Positions 20,086 to 28,397 of a DNA stretch of 64,000 nucleotides are shown here, piece after piece; the first letter of the stretch is position 1, and each line of letters begins with the position of its first letter. Source of the DNA: an uncultured Tenacibaculum sp. (lineage in GTDB: Bacteria > Bacteroidota > Bacteroidia > Flavobacteriales > Flavobacteriaceae); contig CANMJA010000012.1 of the NCBI GenBank assembly GCA_947498055.1, positions 1-64,000 on the forward strand, in the 5' to 3' direction. The position numbers and the translations under genes were made by a program. The notes beneath the pieces were generated by a model. That model had not been told where the DNA came from. It searched no databases and was given only the letters and a program-made list of their open reading frames with translations.

Positions 20086-20395
20086 ATAGTTTTTTATAGA
20101 ATAAAAAATGCGTTTTTTAAGTATTTACCTTAAACGTTTTCGTAAATTAGTAAGGTTATACGTATTTATTTTATAAAATATCTAATTTTTAAATAAAATA
20201 AATACAAAAGATCTACTTTAACTTTTAATTTTTATTGTAGGTTGAATTCTCTGTAATTCAAAGATTATCAGTTTCTTTAAAAGAGTTTCTGAAATTAAAT
20301 ATACAAATTTTAAGTTCAAAATGTTATTGATTAATGGAGTGCTTTTTCGAAATGAAAAATTGACACTTATAGAAATAAAAAAAGAATAATTTCTG
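20086..20395. other. Intergenic region, nothing clear
   Basis: AT-rich spacer between the downstream end of the gene at 20396 and the pdhA promoter. A 64-codon open frame on the minus strand here has no coding character and overlaps the neighbouring gene's end. Confidence 0.4.
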
Positions 20396-21070
20396 CTATT
20401 TATTTTTAGCAACTACCAATGTTGCTTTAGCACCAGTAGCTAAATTCCATTCGTTAGAAGAAATTAGCATACCAGCATCATTGTATATTTTAAAGGCTGC
20501 CGTATTTGGTCCAGAGGAGCCTTGATTTAATGCAACGATTTTAATTTTATTAATTCCAACATCTAAAGGAATATTAAAGGATTGAAAACGCTGTTTTAAA
20601 GTTAGGTTTGTAACAACAGGAATGTCATTAACATATATAGTTACACGGTCTCCATCTGGATATTGATAGTCTCTACAAATGATGTTTACACTTTTAGATT
20701 CTGTTTGAATACTTCCTAAATCTTGATCAATTACAGGGTAGTTGTATAAACCATTTATTTTTCTAAAGTTTTTAAGGTATTTTTCTTCTGCTATTTTAGC
20801 TTTTGTTAAAATCCCTTTATTTTTAAGATCTTCTTCCGCTTTTTTTCTTTTTCTTTTCTTTTCTAATTTTTTGTTAGCAGTTTTAAATCCGTTATCATTA
20901 CCAAAATTTAAGGATGTTGGTTTTTTAATTTCTCGAGCAGGTGCTTCTATGGTACCTATAGAAGTTCCTTTTACAGATCCTCCAGAGGGTGTATCTATTT
21001 GTCCAAATATAGGATTACAATTAACTGCAATTGCAATAATTAAAAATTTTAAAAAATATTGTTGCATCAT
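20396..21070 (-). CDS. Secreted protein of unknown function
   Basis: I do not recognise this 224-aa family. It has an N-terminal signal peptide (MMQQYFLKFLIIAIAVNCNPIFGQ), then a Pro/Gly segment, a strongly basic stretch (KKLEKKRKRKKAEEDLKNKG, about residues 67-86), and a C-terminal beta-rich domain (about 125-224) with GDRVTIYVNDIPV and FNIPLDVGINKIKIVALNQG, which looks like an immunoglobulin-like or secreted adhesin-type fold. Likely periplasmic or exported. Either of two adjacent ATG codons could be the start. Confidence 0.65.
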   Translation of the reverse strand: MMQQYFLKFLIIAIAVNCNPIFGQIDTPSGGSVKGTSIGTIEAPAREIKKPTSLNFGNDNGFKTANKKLEKKRKRKKAEEDLKNKGILTKAKIAEEKYLKNFRKINGLYNYPVIDQDLGSIQTESKSVNIICRDYQYPDGDRVTIYVNDIPVVTNLTLKQRFQSFNIPLDVGINKIKIVALNQGSSGPNTAAFKIYNDAGMLISSNEWNLATGAKATLVVAKNK

Positions 21071-21132
21071 AAACGAATTGTAGCAAAGATAATGCCGTTT
21101 TGGTTACTTTTGTCGATCAAAAGTGTTAATTC

Positions 21133-21801
21133 TTACTTAATAGGGAAGTTAAAATATGTTTTAGGAAAAGGTTCATTACGTAATGTAAAATGCCACCATT
21201 CGTTAGAATAGTATTTAAAACCATTAGCTATCATTATATTTTTAAGTAATAATCTATTTGCTTTTTGTTTTTTTGTTATTTTGGGATAGCTGGTGTGCGA
21301 TATTTTTCCAAAAAAATCATAGGGTCCTCCCATGTCTAATTCTTTACCAGTTTTTCTATTGATAATGGTTAAATCAACCGAACTACCTCTTGAGTGTCCA
21401 GATCTAGAAGCTATATATCCTAGCTTAAAAAGATTTCGTTTGTTAAGTGTAGGATAGTATTGTTGTTTGGTTAAAGTATCCCCTGGGATTTTTGCCCATT
21501 TTACAAAGTGATTTACGGCACTTTGAGGTCTATATGCATCAAAAATCTTTAAACCTAGTCCTTTTTTTAATAATTTTTCTTGTGCTTTTTTTAATGCTTT
21601 TACAGTTTTTGTTGAAGTAATCAATACTGGTTCTTCATATCCTTCTACAGATACCCCCATGAAGTTATTTGTATAACAATAACGTAATTCTTGTTGAATA
21701 GTAGGTATCATATCATGGACGTACGAAAACCCCTTTGGTAATTTTTGAGAAAAACTAAAAAAAATATTTAGTAAAAATATTGTAGAAAATATCCATTTCA
21801 T
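21133..21801 (-). CDS. D-alanyl-D-alanine dipeptidase, VanX/DdpX-like (M15D)
   Basis: Zinc dipeptidase that hydrolyses D-Ala-D-Ala, most likely for peptidoglycan recycling here, since no vancomycin-resistance genes are nearby. The M15 signatures are visible: FDAYRPQSAV (substrate Arg), SRSGHSRGSSVDLT with zinc ligands His and Asp, and EWWHF with the catalytic Glu and third His ligand. I start at ATG 21801, giving a clear signal peptide (MKWIFSTIFLLNIFFSFSQ). The frame extends to a TTG at 21858, but that stretch overlaps the terminator of the gene upstream, so the longer form is rejected. Confidence 0.9.
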   Translation of the reverse strand: MKWIFSTIFLLNIFFSFSQKLPKGFSYVHDMIPTIQQELRYCYTNNFMGVSVEGYEEPVLITSTKTVKALKKAQEKLLKKGLGLKIFDAYRPQSAVNHFVKWAKIPGDTLTKQQYYPTLNKRNLFKLGYIASRSGHSRGSSVDLTIINRKTGKELDMGGPYDFFGKISHTSYPKITKKQKANRLLLKNIMIANGFKYYSNEWWHFTLRNEPFPKTYFNFPIK

Positions 21802-21824
21802 AATTGTAAAAATAAGGAAATGAA

Positions 21825-21856
21825 ATAAAAAGCCAAAGCTCAAAAAGAGCTTTGGC
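21825..21856 (-). terminator. Terminator of the NTF2-like gene
   Basis: GCCAAAGCTC-aaaaa-GAGCTTTGGC hairpin; on the minus strand it is followed by a T-rich tract. It lies between the stop at 21900 and the start of the VanX-like gene. Confidence 0.8.
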
Positions 21857-21899
21857 AAAGTAAACCAAGTATTAGTTTAAGAGTTAGCTAACTAAAAAA

Positions 21900-22430
21900 C
21901 TAATTTTGTATTGGAAGATGATTGTAACTTAAAACACGTTTCAGCTTCCATTTTTTATTTTTTAAAATCCATAGGTGAGTAAATAAAGCAGCTCCAGTAG
22001 GTTGTAATTCTTTCTCTTTTTTTATAAAAAAATAATGTTTTCCTTTCTGTATAGCACCATAAAGTTGGTTGTTATTTTTTAAAGGATATACAGTTAAGCT
22101 ATTTTTATCTAATTTCCGTATTAATTTTTCTTCTTTATTAGGACAAATATTGTTTTTTACAGATTGTAAAAAAGCTTCTTTATTTTGTACGCCAGCAACA
22201 TCATGATAAAATTCAAAGTCATCATTAATAATGGAAGGTAATTTTTCTAATTCACACAAATTAAATGTTCGTTCAAATATAATGCTATCCTTTGCTTTTA
22301 AAGTTTTAAATAAATCAGAATTACGACTTACTTGTGCAGTACTAAAAAGAGAAGTTAGAAAAGACCATATTAAGAGTAATAGTTTTAATAAAAAATTTCC
22401 TTTAAAGAAAAAATCAAATAGTTGTTTCAT
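21900..22430 (-). CDS. NTF2-like (DUF4440-type) exported protein
   Basis: 176 aa. A hydrophobic N-terminus (FLLKLLLLIWSFLTSLFSTAQ) is a signal peptide or anchor. The rest fits the small SnoaL/NTF2-like cone fold: a helix with DSIIFERTFNLCELEKLPSIINDDFEFYHD in family layout, NKEAFLQSVKNNIC, YGAIQKGKHYFF and a final strand LWILKNKKWKLKRVLSYNHLP, as in DUF4440 proteins with a His-rich close. No catalytic residues can be assigned. It forms a short unit downstream of the PspC operon (23 nt gap), and may be co-transcribed with it. Confidence 0.65.
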   Translation of the reverse strand: MKQLFDFFFKGNFLLKLLLLIWSFLTSLFSTAQVSRNSDLFKTLKAKDSIIFERTFNLCELEKLPSIINDDFEFYHDVAGVQNKEAFLQSVKNNICPNKEEKLIRKLDKNSLTVYPLKNNNQLYGAIQKGKHYFFIKKEKELQPTGAALFTHLWILKNKKWKLKRVLSYNHLPIQN

Positions 22431-22453
22431 AGTTGTTAGTTTTTAGCATTACG

Positions 22454-24454
22454 TTAATTACTTCCCCAAATTTTAAAAGCTAAATCTTTATTATCTTCAT
22501 TGTAAAGTCTTCTAAAACCAACAGGTAAATTACTTAGCGTATTATTGGTAATGTTAATTACTCCATTATATCCATCGTTACAATCTATTTTTAGTTTTAT
22601 ATTTTTAATAGCACCTTCTTGATTGTATCTAGAACTTAAAATTTCAATATCTATGTTTTGTTTTTTCTTAAACCATTTGATTAATTTTTTTAATTCATTC
22701 TTCGTAGTTTTTTTATTAATATGAAATTCTGCTTTATAATCATTTATAGTACTATCAAAAAGAAATGAGATGTCTTCATTATTATCTTCCTCTTCGTCCT
22801 CATCATTGTTAATAGAATCTTCCTCTTTAAAATTAGAAGTGTTTGTTTGTTTACAATCTAAACAATTAAATCCTCTAGAGGTCATTTTAAAAAGATGACT
22901 ACCCATTTTCCTGTCATAAATATTTCCTGTATTATCTATATGATAAAGGAAGTTTTTTGAAGAGTTTTCGAAATACATGGTGGTTTCTTCAGGTATATAA
23001 ATAGTGATGTATACTTCCTCGTCTTTCCACATATTTTGAATATCACTAAGAAAATATGCATCAAAAATGATTTTATTATCTTGAATGTTAAATTTATAAT
23101 CTATTTTCTCTGCATTAGAAATTGCTGATTTTCTTTTTCTTCCTTCAGATTCTTTTTTAATTTCTAAATAGGTTTCTTCAGAATCGCTTTTTTTTACATT
23201 TATTTTTACATTATTAGAATATTTTACCTTAATATCATCTACATATGCTTCTTCCGCATTATTTCTTCTTTTTAAATTATGTAAATAATAAATATTATCA
23301 TTGTTTTTTACACTAATTTTAAGGGGTTCTGATTTATTAATCTGAATATTTTTTTTGTTTAGCTTAATACCCGTTTGTGCTTTGGAAGTAGCGAATTCTA
23401 TACCTGCAAAACAAATAAAGAAAATAGCAACTAACCATACTCCAAATAAGGATAAGGCACTGGTAGTATTTAATCTTTTTATATTTGGCGACAAAATTCG
23501 TAAGCCTAATATTAACAGTACTAAAAAAGGAATACCTATAGCAAAGAAAGCAAAAATGGATAGTAACCAATTTGGAAATATAGAATCATAGAAAAAGATA
23601 GGGTATTGTATAAAGTCACTATCAAAATCTAAAATTTCTATGCTGCCCATTGAAAACAATGCTACTACAAAACTAATTAAAGTGATACCAGCAACAAATA
23701 TTAAAATTGCTCCCATAAATTTACCAAATACTTTAAGTAATACAGTTAATATTTTAGCAACAGAGTCTATAAAATCATGAAAACCTGATTTTGTTTGATT
23801 CCGTAATTTTTCATAATCCGCACTCGAAATTTTATCTGTTAATTCACTAGCACCATCTTTTAATTTTGTGGACAAAAATTCAAACTCGTTACGAATTTTT
23901 TTTTCAATGTTATCAATATTGACTGGTTCTCCTTCCATCTGCAATTTTTCAGAGGTAGTTTTAGCTTCCGGTAGTAATACCCATAAAAGAATGTATACTA
24001 AAGGGGAAACACCACTTGCTATTAATAATATAAAAGCTAATCGAATCCAAATGGTATCAATATGTAAATAATGACCTATACCTGCACAAACTCCGCCTAA
24101 AAACTTATCATTTCCATCTCTAAATAGTTTTTTACCAGTAGTATTTTTTCTTTTTGTATAAGAAGTCTGTTCTATGTAATCTTCTTCTGTATCAGAATAA
24201 TCTTCAGGTTGCCCCATAATGGTAATAATATCATCGATATCATTTTCATTAACAACTTGGCGCGCATCTGTTATTTTTTCAGATAATAATTCACTAATCC
24301 TCGCTTCAATATCTGCTATAATCTCGTTTTTCCCTTGAGGGTCATCACTTAAAGATCGAGCGATGGCATCTAAATATCGCCTTAATTTTTGGTAGGCATT
24401 TTCATCTATATGAAAGAAGAATCCTCCTAGGTTTATATTAATAGTTTTATTCAT
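22454..24454 (-). CDS. PspC-domain membrane protein
   Basis: The first 85 residues form a soluble helical region (ININLGGFFFHIDENAY, IIADIEARISEL). A PspC domain (about 109-170) carries KLFRDGNDKFLGGVCAGIGHYL and a transmembrane segment ending in VLLPEA. Three or four more hydrophobic segments follow at about 235-355, and a C-terminal beta-rich domain with an acidic stretch (NNDEDEEEDNNED) may face the periplasm. PspC proteins take part in envelope stress sensing. The gene overlaps the PadR regulator gene by 8 nt, so expression is tied to it. At 666 aa it is far longer than the minimal PspC. Confidence 0.85.
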   Translation of the reverse strand: MNKTININLGGFFFHIDENAYQKLRRYLDAIARSLSDDPQGKNEIIADIEARISELLSEKITDARQVVNENDIDDIITIMGQPEDYSDTEEDYIEQTSYTKRKNTTGKKLFRDGNDKFLGGVCAGIGHYLHIDTIWIRLAFILLIASGVSPLVYILLWVLLPEAKTTSEKLQMEGEPVNIDNIEKKIRNEFEFLSTKLKDGASELTDKISSADYEKLRNQTKSGFHDFIDSVAKILTVLLKVFGKFMGAILIFVAGITLISFVVALFSMGSIEILDFDSDFIQYPIFFYDSIFPNWLLSIFAFFAIGIPFLVLLILGLRILSPNIKRLNTTSALSLFGVWLVAIFFICFAGIEFATSKAQTGIKLNKKNIQINKSEPLKISVKNNDNIYYLHNLKRRNNAEEAYVDDIKVKYSNNVKINVKKSDSEETYLEIKKESEGRKRKSAISNAEKIDYKFNIQDNKIIFDAYFLSDIQNMWKDEEVYITIYIPEETTMYFENSSKNFLYHIDNTGNIYDRKMGSHLFKMTSRGFNCLDCKQTNTSNFKEEDSINNDEDEEEDNNEDISFLFDSTINDYKAEFHINKKTTKNELKKLIKWFKKKQNIDIEILSSRYNQEGAIKNIKLKIDCNDGYNGVINITNNTLSNLPVGFRRLYNEDNKDLAFKIWGSN

Positions 24455-24791
24455 TGGATGTCGATTTTATACTTGTTACTTGATTTACTGCGTTTACTAA
24501 GTTGTTCCATGTTTTATCTAATTCTTTTAAGAACATGGTTCCATTTTCTGTTATAACATAATACTTACGTGGTGGTCCTGAGGTAGATTCTTCCCATCTG
24601 TACGATAATAAACCTGCGTTTTTTAATCGTGTTAATAAAGGATAAATTGTTCCTTCAACCACAATCATTTCTGCACTTTTTAATGTTTTCAAAATTTCAG
24701 AAGTATATGCGTCTCCTTTTTGTAAAATAGAAAGGATGCAATACTCTAAAACTCCTTTTCGCATTTGTGCTTTTGTGTTTTCTATCTTCAT
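24447..24791 (-). CDS. PadR-family transcriptional regulator
   Basis: 114-aa winged-helix DNA-binding protein. The family layout is clear: MRKGVLEYCILSILQ, YTSEILKTLKSAEM, VEGTIYPLLTRLKNAGLLSYRW and SGPPRKYYVITENG. PadR repressors bind palindromic operators, often at their own promoter. It is the middle gene of a DUF4870-padR-pspC operon, and a palindrome covers the operon promoter, so autoregulation is likely (inference). The inducer is unknown; in other bacteria PadR members paired with PspC-like genes respond to envelope stress. Confidence 0.92.
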   Translation of the reverse strand: MKIENTKAQMRKGVLEYCILSILQKGDAYTSEILKTLKSAEMIVVEGTIYPLLTRLKNAGLLSYRWEESTSGPPRKYYVITENGTMFLKELDKTWNNLVNAVNQVTSIKSTSNE

Positions 24792-24801
24792 TAATGTGGT
24801 G

Positions 24802-25236
24802 TTATTTTATAAATTTTATAATGAAAGGATATTTATAGTGTTCTCCATTATTTGCTTTTGTAGATGCAATAATTATTAAAGCAATTTTAATAATAGATAC
24901 CAAACCTACTAAAGAGAATATACCTAAGAAATCGAAACCTATTCCATTAAATGTAAAGTCATAATGAAAATTGTTAGAGTCTAATCTATCCAAAATATGA
25001 AAGATTCTTCTTAAAAAAAAGGTAAAGAAAGAGGCACTTAAAATAAAAATATAAAGCGAAAAACTAATATTAAAATTAACGGCTTCTTTTCCATGCGCAT
25101 CTAAAAACAAACTCTTCTCTTTTTGTGTTTGCCATAATATTAGAGGGGTTATAATACTTCCTAACGGAAATAAATATCCTGCAAAGGATGATATGTGTAT
25201 TAAAAAAGCATTGGTGTTTTCGTCGTTATTTCTCAT
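24802..25236 (-). CDS. DUF4870 small membrane protein
   Basis: 144 aa with four hydrophobic segments. The DUF4870 signature is visible: HISSFAGYLFPLGSIITPLILW, then DAHGKEAVNFNISF and a closing segment before YKYPF. The biochemical role is not known; the family often sits near PadR and PspC genes in Bacteroidota and Firmicutes. It is the first gene of the operon, 10 nt upstream of padR. Confidence 0.85.
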   Translation of the reverse strand: MRNNDENTNAFLIHISSFAGYLFPLGSIITPLILWQTQKEKSLFLDAHGKEAVNFNISFSLYIFILSASFFTFFLRRIFHILDRLDSNNFHYDFTFNGIGFDFLGIFSLVGLVSIIKIALIIIASTKANNGEHYKYPFIIKFIK

Positions 25237-25260
25237 GATAAATATTAATTATATAATACT

Positions 25261-25310
25261 ATACTATGCAAATATATGTATAAAAAAAGGTACTATGCAA
25301 AACATAGTAC
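25261..25310. promoter_or_regulatory. Candidate PadR operator: palindrome plus half-site
   Basis: A perfect inverted repeat GTACTATG-CAAAA-CATAGTAC (25290-25310) is centred on the -33 element. Its left arm recurs as ATACTATGCAA (25261-25271), abutting the -7 element. TACTATGCAA thus appears twice, 29 bp apart. Placement on both promoter elements fits repressor sites; assignment to PadR is inferred from the operon content. Confidence 0.55.
25269..25302 (-). promoter_or_regulatory. Promoter of the DUF4870-padR-pspC operon
   Basis: On the minus strand, TTTTG (25298-25302), a 21-nt spacer and TATATTTG (25269-25276), the exact layout of the rpmB promoter. It lies about 33 nt from the DUF4870 start codon. 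Confidence 0.75.
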
Positions 25311-25392
25311 TATAATTTAACTTTTTTTAACATTTTTTTGCCTGTAAAGAGTAAAATCTAATGTTTAAATTGCCGTTATATAAACTATATGT

Positions 25393-25848
25393 ATGAAATT
25401 TACTCCATCAAAAATTAATTTGTTTTTACTTTACAAATTACCTTCTGCTTTTTTAACAGGAATACGAGTAGAGGAAATAAATGAAAATAAGTCGACTATA
25501 AAAGTGAAGCATAGATGGATAAATCAAAACCCTTTTAAATCTATGTTTTGGGCAGTACAAGGTATGGCTGCAGAGTTTTCAACAGGAATATTGATGGTTA
25601 AGGCAATAGATAGATCTAAAATAAAAATATCTATGTTAGTTACTAATATGGATGCTTCTTTTACAAAGAAAGCAACAGGAATCATAAAATTTACTTGTAA
25701 TCAAGGAGAATTAATAGATAGAACTATAGAAAAAGCGTTAAAAACAAAGGAAGGACAAACAGTTATACTTAGTTCAGAGGGTATTAATAAAGAAGGGGTT
25801 GTCGTTTCTAAATTTAATTTTGAATGGAGTATTAAAGTTAAATCGTAA
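25393..25848 (+). CDS. DUF4442 hotdog-fold protein
   Basis: 151-aa protein of the DUF4442 family, related to thioesterase-like hotdog proteins. Seen: a hydrophobic N-terminus, IKVKHRWINQNPFKSMFWAVQ in two adjacent motifs, GMAAEFSTGILM and a C-terminal strand run. In known hotdog enzymes the fold binds acyl-CoA, but no substrate can be assigned and catalytic residues are not certain. It leads a likely operon with the AIM24 protein (42 nt gap). Confidence 0.8.
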   Translation: MKFTPSKINLFLLYKLPSAFLTGIRVEEINENKSTIKVKHRWINQNPFKSMFWAVQGMAAEFSTGILMVKAIDRSKIKISMLVTNMDASFTKKATGIIKFTCNQGELIDRTIEKALKTKEGQTVILSSEGINKEGVVVSKFNFEWSIKVKS

Positions 25849-25890
25849 CAAAATAGAGAAAAGAGAGTCTAATCAAAAAAATAAAAGATT

Positions 25891-26700
25891 ATGTTTTATC
25901 AAAAAGATGCACACGAAATAGATTATCGTATTTACGGAGAAGAAATGCAATTTGTAGAAATTGAATTAGACCCTGAAGAAGGAGTGGTTGCAGAAAGTGG
26001 AAGTTTTATGATGATGGATTCTGGTATAAAAATGAATACAATACTAGGAGATGGTTCTAATCAAGAGAAAGGAATTTTAGGAAAAATTTTCTCAGCAGGG
26101 AAGAGAATTTTAACTGGAGAGAATTTATTTATGACTGTTTTTACTAATGAAGGAAGTGGAAAAAAACAAGTTTCTTTTGCTTCTCCTTACCCAGGAAAAA
26201 TTATACCAATAGATTTAACGGAATTTGGGGGAAAATTTATTTGTCAGAAAGATGCGTTTTTATGTGCAGCAAAAGGAGTTTCTATAGGAATCGAATTTTC
26301 TAAAAAATTAGGAAGAGGTATTTTTGGAGGAGAAGGGTTTATTATGCAAAAAATGGAAGGTGATGGACTTGGTTTTATTCATGCTGGTGGAACCATGGCA
26401 AAAAAAGAATTAAAACCTGGGGAAGTTTTAAAGGTAGATACAGGTTGTATTGTTGGTTTTACTCAAGAAGTAGATTATAATATTGAATTTATAGGAGGAA
26501 TTAAGAATACAATTTTTGGAGGGGAAGGTTTGTTTTTTGCTACATTAAGAGGGCCAGGAACTGTTTTTATTCAGTCTTTACCATTTAGTAGGTTAGCAGG
26601 AAGAGTACTTTCTATGGCACCAAGTAATGGGGGAAGTAGAGGAGAAGGAAGCATTCTTGGTGGTATTGGTGATTTATTAGATGGTGATAATAGGTTTTAA
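25891..26700 (+). CDS. AIM24/TIGR00266-family protein
   Basis: 269 aa. The repeated beta-helix-like layout of the AIM24 family is visible: [19 protein letters not shown], an aromatic-poor Gly-rich core ([34 protein letters not shown]), [10 protein letters not shown], and [11 protein letters not shown] near the end. No signal peptide, so cytoplasmic. The molecular role in bacteria is not established. It ends just before a bidirectional terminator shared with the TlpA-like gene. Confidence 0.88.
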   Translation: MFYQKDAHEIDYRIYGEEMQFVEIELDPEEGVVAESGSFMMMDSGIKMNTILGDGSNQEKGILGKIFSAGKRILTGENLFMTVFTNEGSGKKQVSFASPYPGKIIPIDLTEFGGKFICQKDAFLCAAKGVSIGIEFSKKLGRGIFGGEGFIMQKMEGDGLGFIHAGGTMAKKELKPGEVLKVDTGCIVGFTQEVDYNIEFIGGIKNTIFGGEGLFFATLRGPGTVFIQSLPFSRLAGRVLSMAPSNGGSRGEGSILGGIGDLLDGDNRF

Positions 26701-26723
26701 AAATTAACAAAGAAAAATATAAA

Positions 26724-26766
26724 AAAACTAGATTCAAGCTTAAAAGCTTGAATCTAGTTTTTTTTA
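26724..26766. terminator. Bidirectional terminator
   Basis: Long hairpin with arms CTAGATTCAAGCTT and AAGCTTGAATCTAG, an A run on the left and a T run on the right. It serves both convergent genes. Confidence 0.8.
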
Positions 26767-26796
26767 GTGTTAAAAGAGAAGTTGTTTGCTTTTTAA

Positions 26797-28200
26797 TTAA
26801 ATACCCAATTTATTAAAAAGATCTGTTAATAATTCAACTTCACTAGGCCAAGGTGCATTAGCACTTACAATTTTTCCATCAGGATCTATTAATATAAATT
26901 TCGGTAATCCTTTTATTAGGTAATCTTTAGCGAATTTTGATTTTTCTTTAGAGTTACCAGCAAAAAGTTGAATACCACTCATTTCTTCTTTAGCAACCAT
27001 TTTTTTCCATTTTTCTCTATCAGATGGTTTATCAAAACTAATGCTAACAAAATCGATGTTTTTACCATGAAATTGTTTTTCTATTTGTTTTAAATAAGGA
27101 GTTTCTTTTTTACAAAAACCACACCAAGTAGCCCAAACGTCTATATATATGTATTTCCCTTTACCTAATAAATCATCTAAAGAAGTTGTGCCTCCTTTAT
27201 GATTTTCATATTTAAAAAATTTAGGAGATAGGTTACCTTTTGCTGTTGATTTTAATTTATTATAAATAGAAGTTATTTTTTTGTTGTGACTATTATTGGT
27301 AGAGTAATTTATATATTTTTCATAATATTTTTTTAAATCGGGAGCAGAAGTAATAGAATAAGAAGCAGAGGTAAACATTAAATGATTTCTTATTAATGTG
27401 TCTTTTACTTTTGAATTAACAACATCTAAATACGCTAAGTTATAATCGTCATAATTCACTTTGTTGGTAGCATCATCTAGTTTTCTTTTAATTAGATCTC
27501 TATATGATTTTGAAAAAATATAATCTTCCGATAAATTAAAACTAATTTTATTTGGTATATCTAAAGGGAATTCTTTGGAAACAACAAACTTATCATCACC
27601 ATACATTATCCTATGAGATCTTTGATAATTTTTTATAGCAAAAGCGAATTGATAGTGTGTATTTCTTATTTCTTTGTCTAAATATTTAGCAGGTAAATTA
27701 GAGGATTTTGCTAAATCTATAAGTTTAGATTTAAACTCATCAATCCTAGATAAGAATTCATCTTCTCCTAATGAATATAGCTTTCTAATATTACCTAAAA
27801 GAATACTTTGTTTTTTTTCTCTTTCCCATAAGAAATTGTTTATAGAAGTGTTTTTTCCTTCAAAATAAGGGTTTACAATACGCTTTTTAGCATCTACCAT
27901 TAATTTTAAATCATCAATAGAAGATAAATACACAGATACAATTCTTCTATTTAATTTTATACTGTAATGTCCAGGAGTTATATTTCGTAAAGTATCTAAG
28001 AAAGTTTTACTTTTTTTATTAAAGTTTATTTCTTTTTCAAAATCATAATCATTACTTATTTCAATTTTACGTTTTTTAAAGCTATCAACTTTTCCAGAAA
28101 GTACTAAATAATCTTTAACTTTTTCTTTTTTCTCTTCTTTTTTACTCTTACAAGATATTACTACTATAATAGACAAGGTTAATAGAAACAATCTTTTCAT
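26797..28200 (-). CDS. TlpA-like thioredoxin-fold lipoprotein (copy 1)
   Basis: 467 aa. Lipobox VISC at residues 14-17, then a DUF4369-like beta domain (about 30-110), a helical middle (about 115-330) and a C-terminal thioredoxin domain with WATWCGFCKKE (Cys360 and Cys363) and the cis-Pro region KGLPKFILIDPDG. It is expected to sit in the periplasm or outer leaflet and act as a thiol-disulfide reductant or sensor. The neighbour at 28398 is a close paralog, so this is a tandem duplication. In-between there is a strong terminator, so the copies are separate units. Confidence 0.88.
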   Translation of the reverse strand: MKRLFLLTLSIIVVISCKSKKEEKKEKVKDYLVLSGKVDSFKKRKIEISNDYDFEKEINFNKKSKTFLDTLRNITPGHYSIKLNRRIVSVYLSSIDDLKLMVDAKKRIVNPYFEGKNTSINNFLWEREKKQSILLGNIRKLYSLGEDEFLSRIDEFKSKLIDLAKSSNLPAKYLDKEIRNTHYQFAFAIKNYQRSHRIMYGDDKFVVSKEFPLDIPNKISFNLSEDYIFSKSYRDLIKRKLDDATNKVNYDDYNLAYLDVVNSKVKDTLIRNHLMFTSASYSITSAPDLKKYYEKYINYSTNNSHNKKITSIYNKLKSTAKGNLSPKFFKYENHKGGTTSLDDLLGKGKYIYIDVWATWCGFCKKETPYLKQIEKQFHGKNIDFVSISFDKPSDREKWKKMVAKEEMSGIQLFAGNSKEKSKFAKDYLIKGLPKFILIDPDGKIVSANAPWPSEVELLTDLFNKLGI

Positions 28201-28327
28201 GACTCTCTAATGTTTTGAAGTGTTTAAATGAATAAATCACTTAATTTTAATGATATACTGAAATCTTTAGTGGGGAAATTTTTGTCTAAGATAAAAAAGA
28301 TATAGTAATAATTTAAAAAAAACGAAA

Positions 28328-28389
28328 AAATACAGCACAAAAAACGCGTTAAGTTATTAATAACTTAACGCGTTTTTTGTGCTGTATTT
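28328..28389. terminator. 62-bp perfect palindrome, probable terminator
   Basis: Both arms are 31 nt and match perfectly, centre between 28358 and 28359. It lies 8 nt after the stop codon of the TlpA-like gene at 28398. The inner stem AACGCGTTAAGTTATT is flanked by A6 and T6 tracts, as in a bidirectional terminator; the outer TACAGCAC/GTGCTGTA part is beyond what termination needs. Confidence 0.7.
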
Positions 28390-28397
28390 AAAGATTT

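Noticed and set aside
21802..21858. Longer form of the VanX-like gene
   Set aside because: It would start with TTG inside the terminator of the upstream gene, and the internal ATG gives a proper signal peptide.
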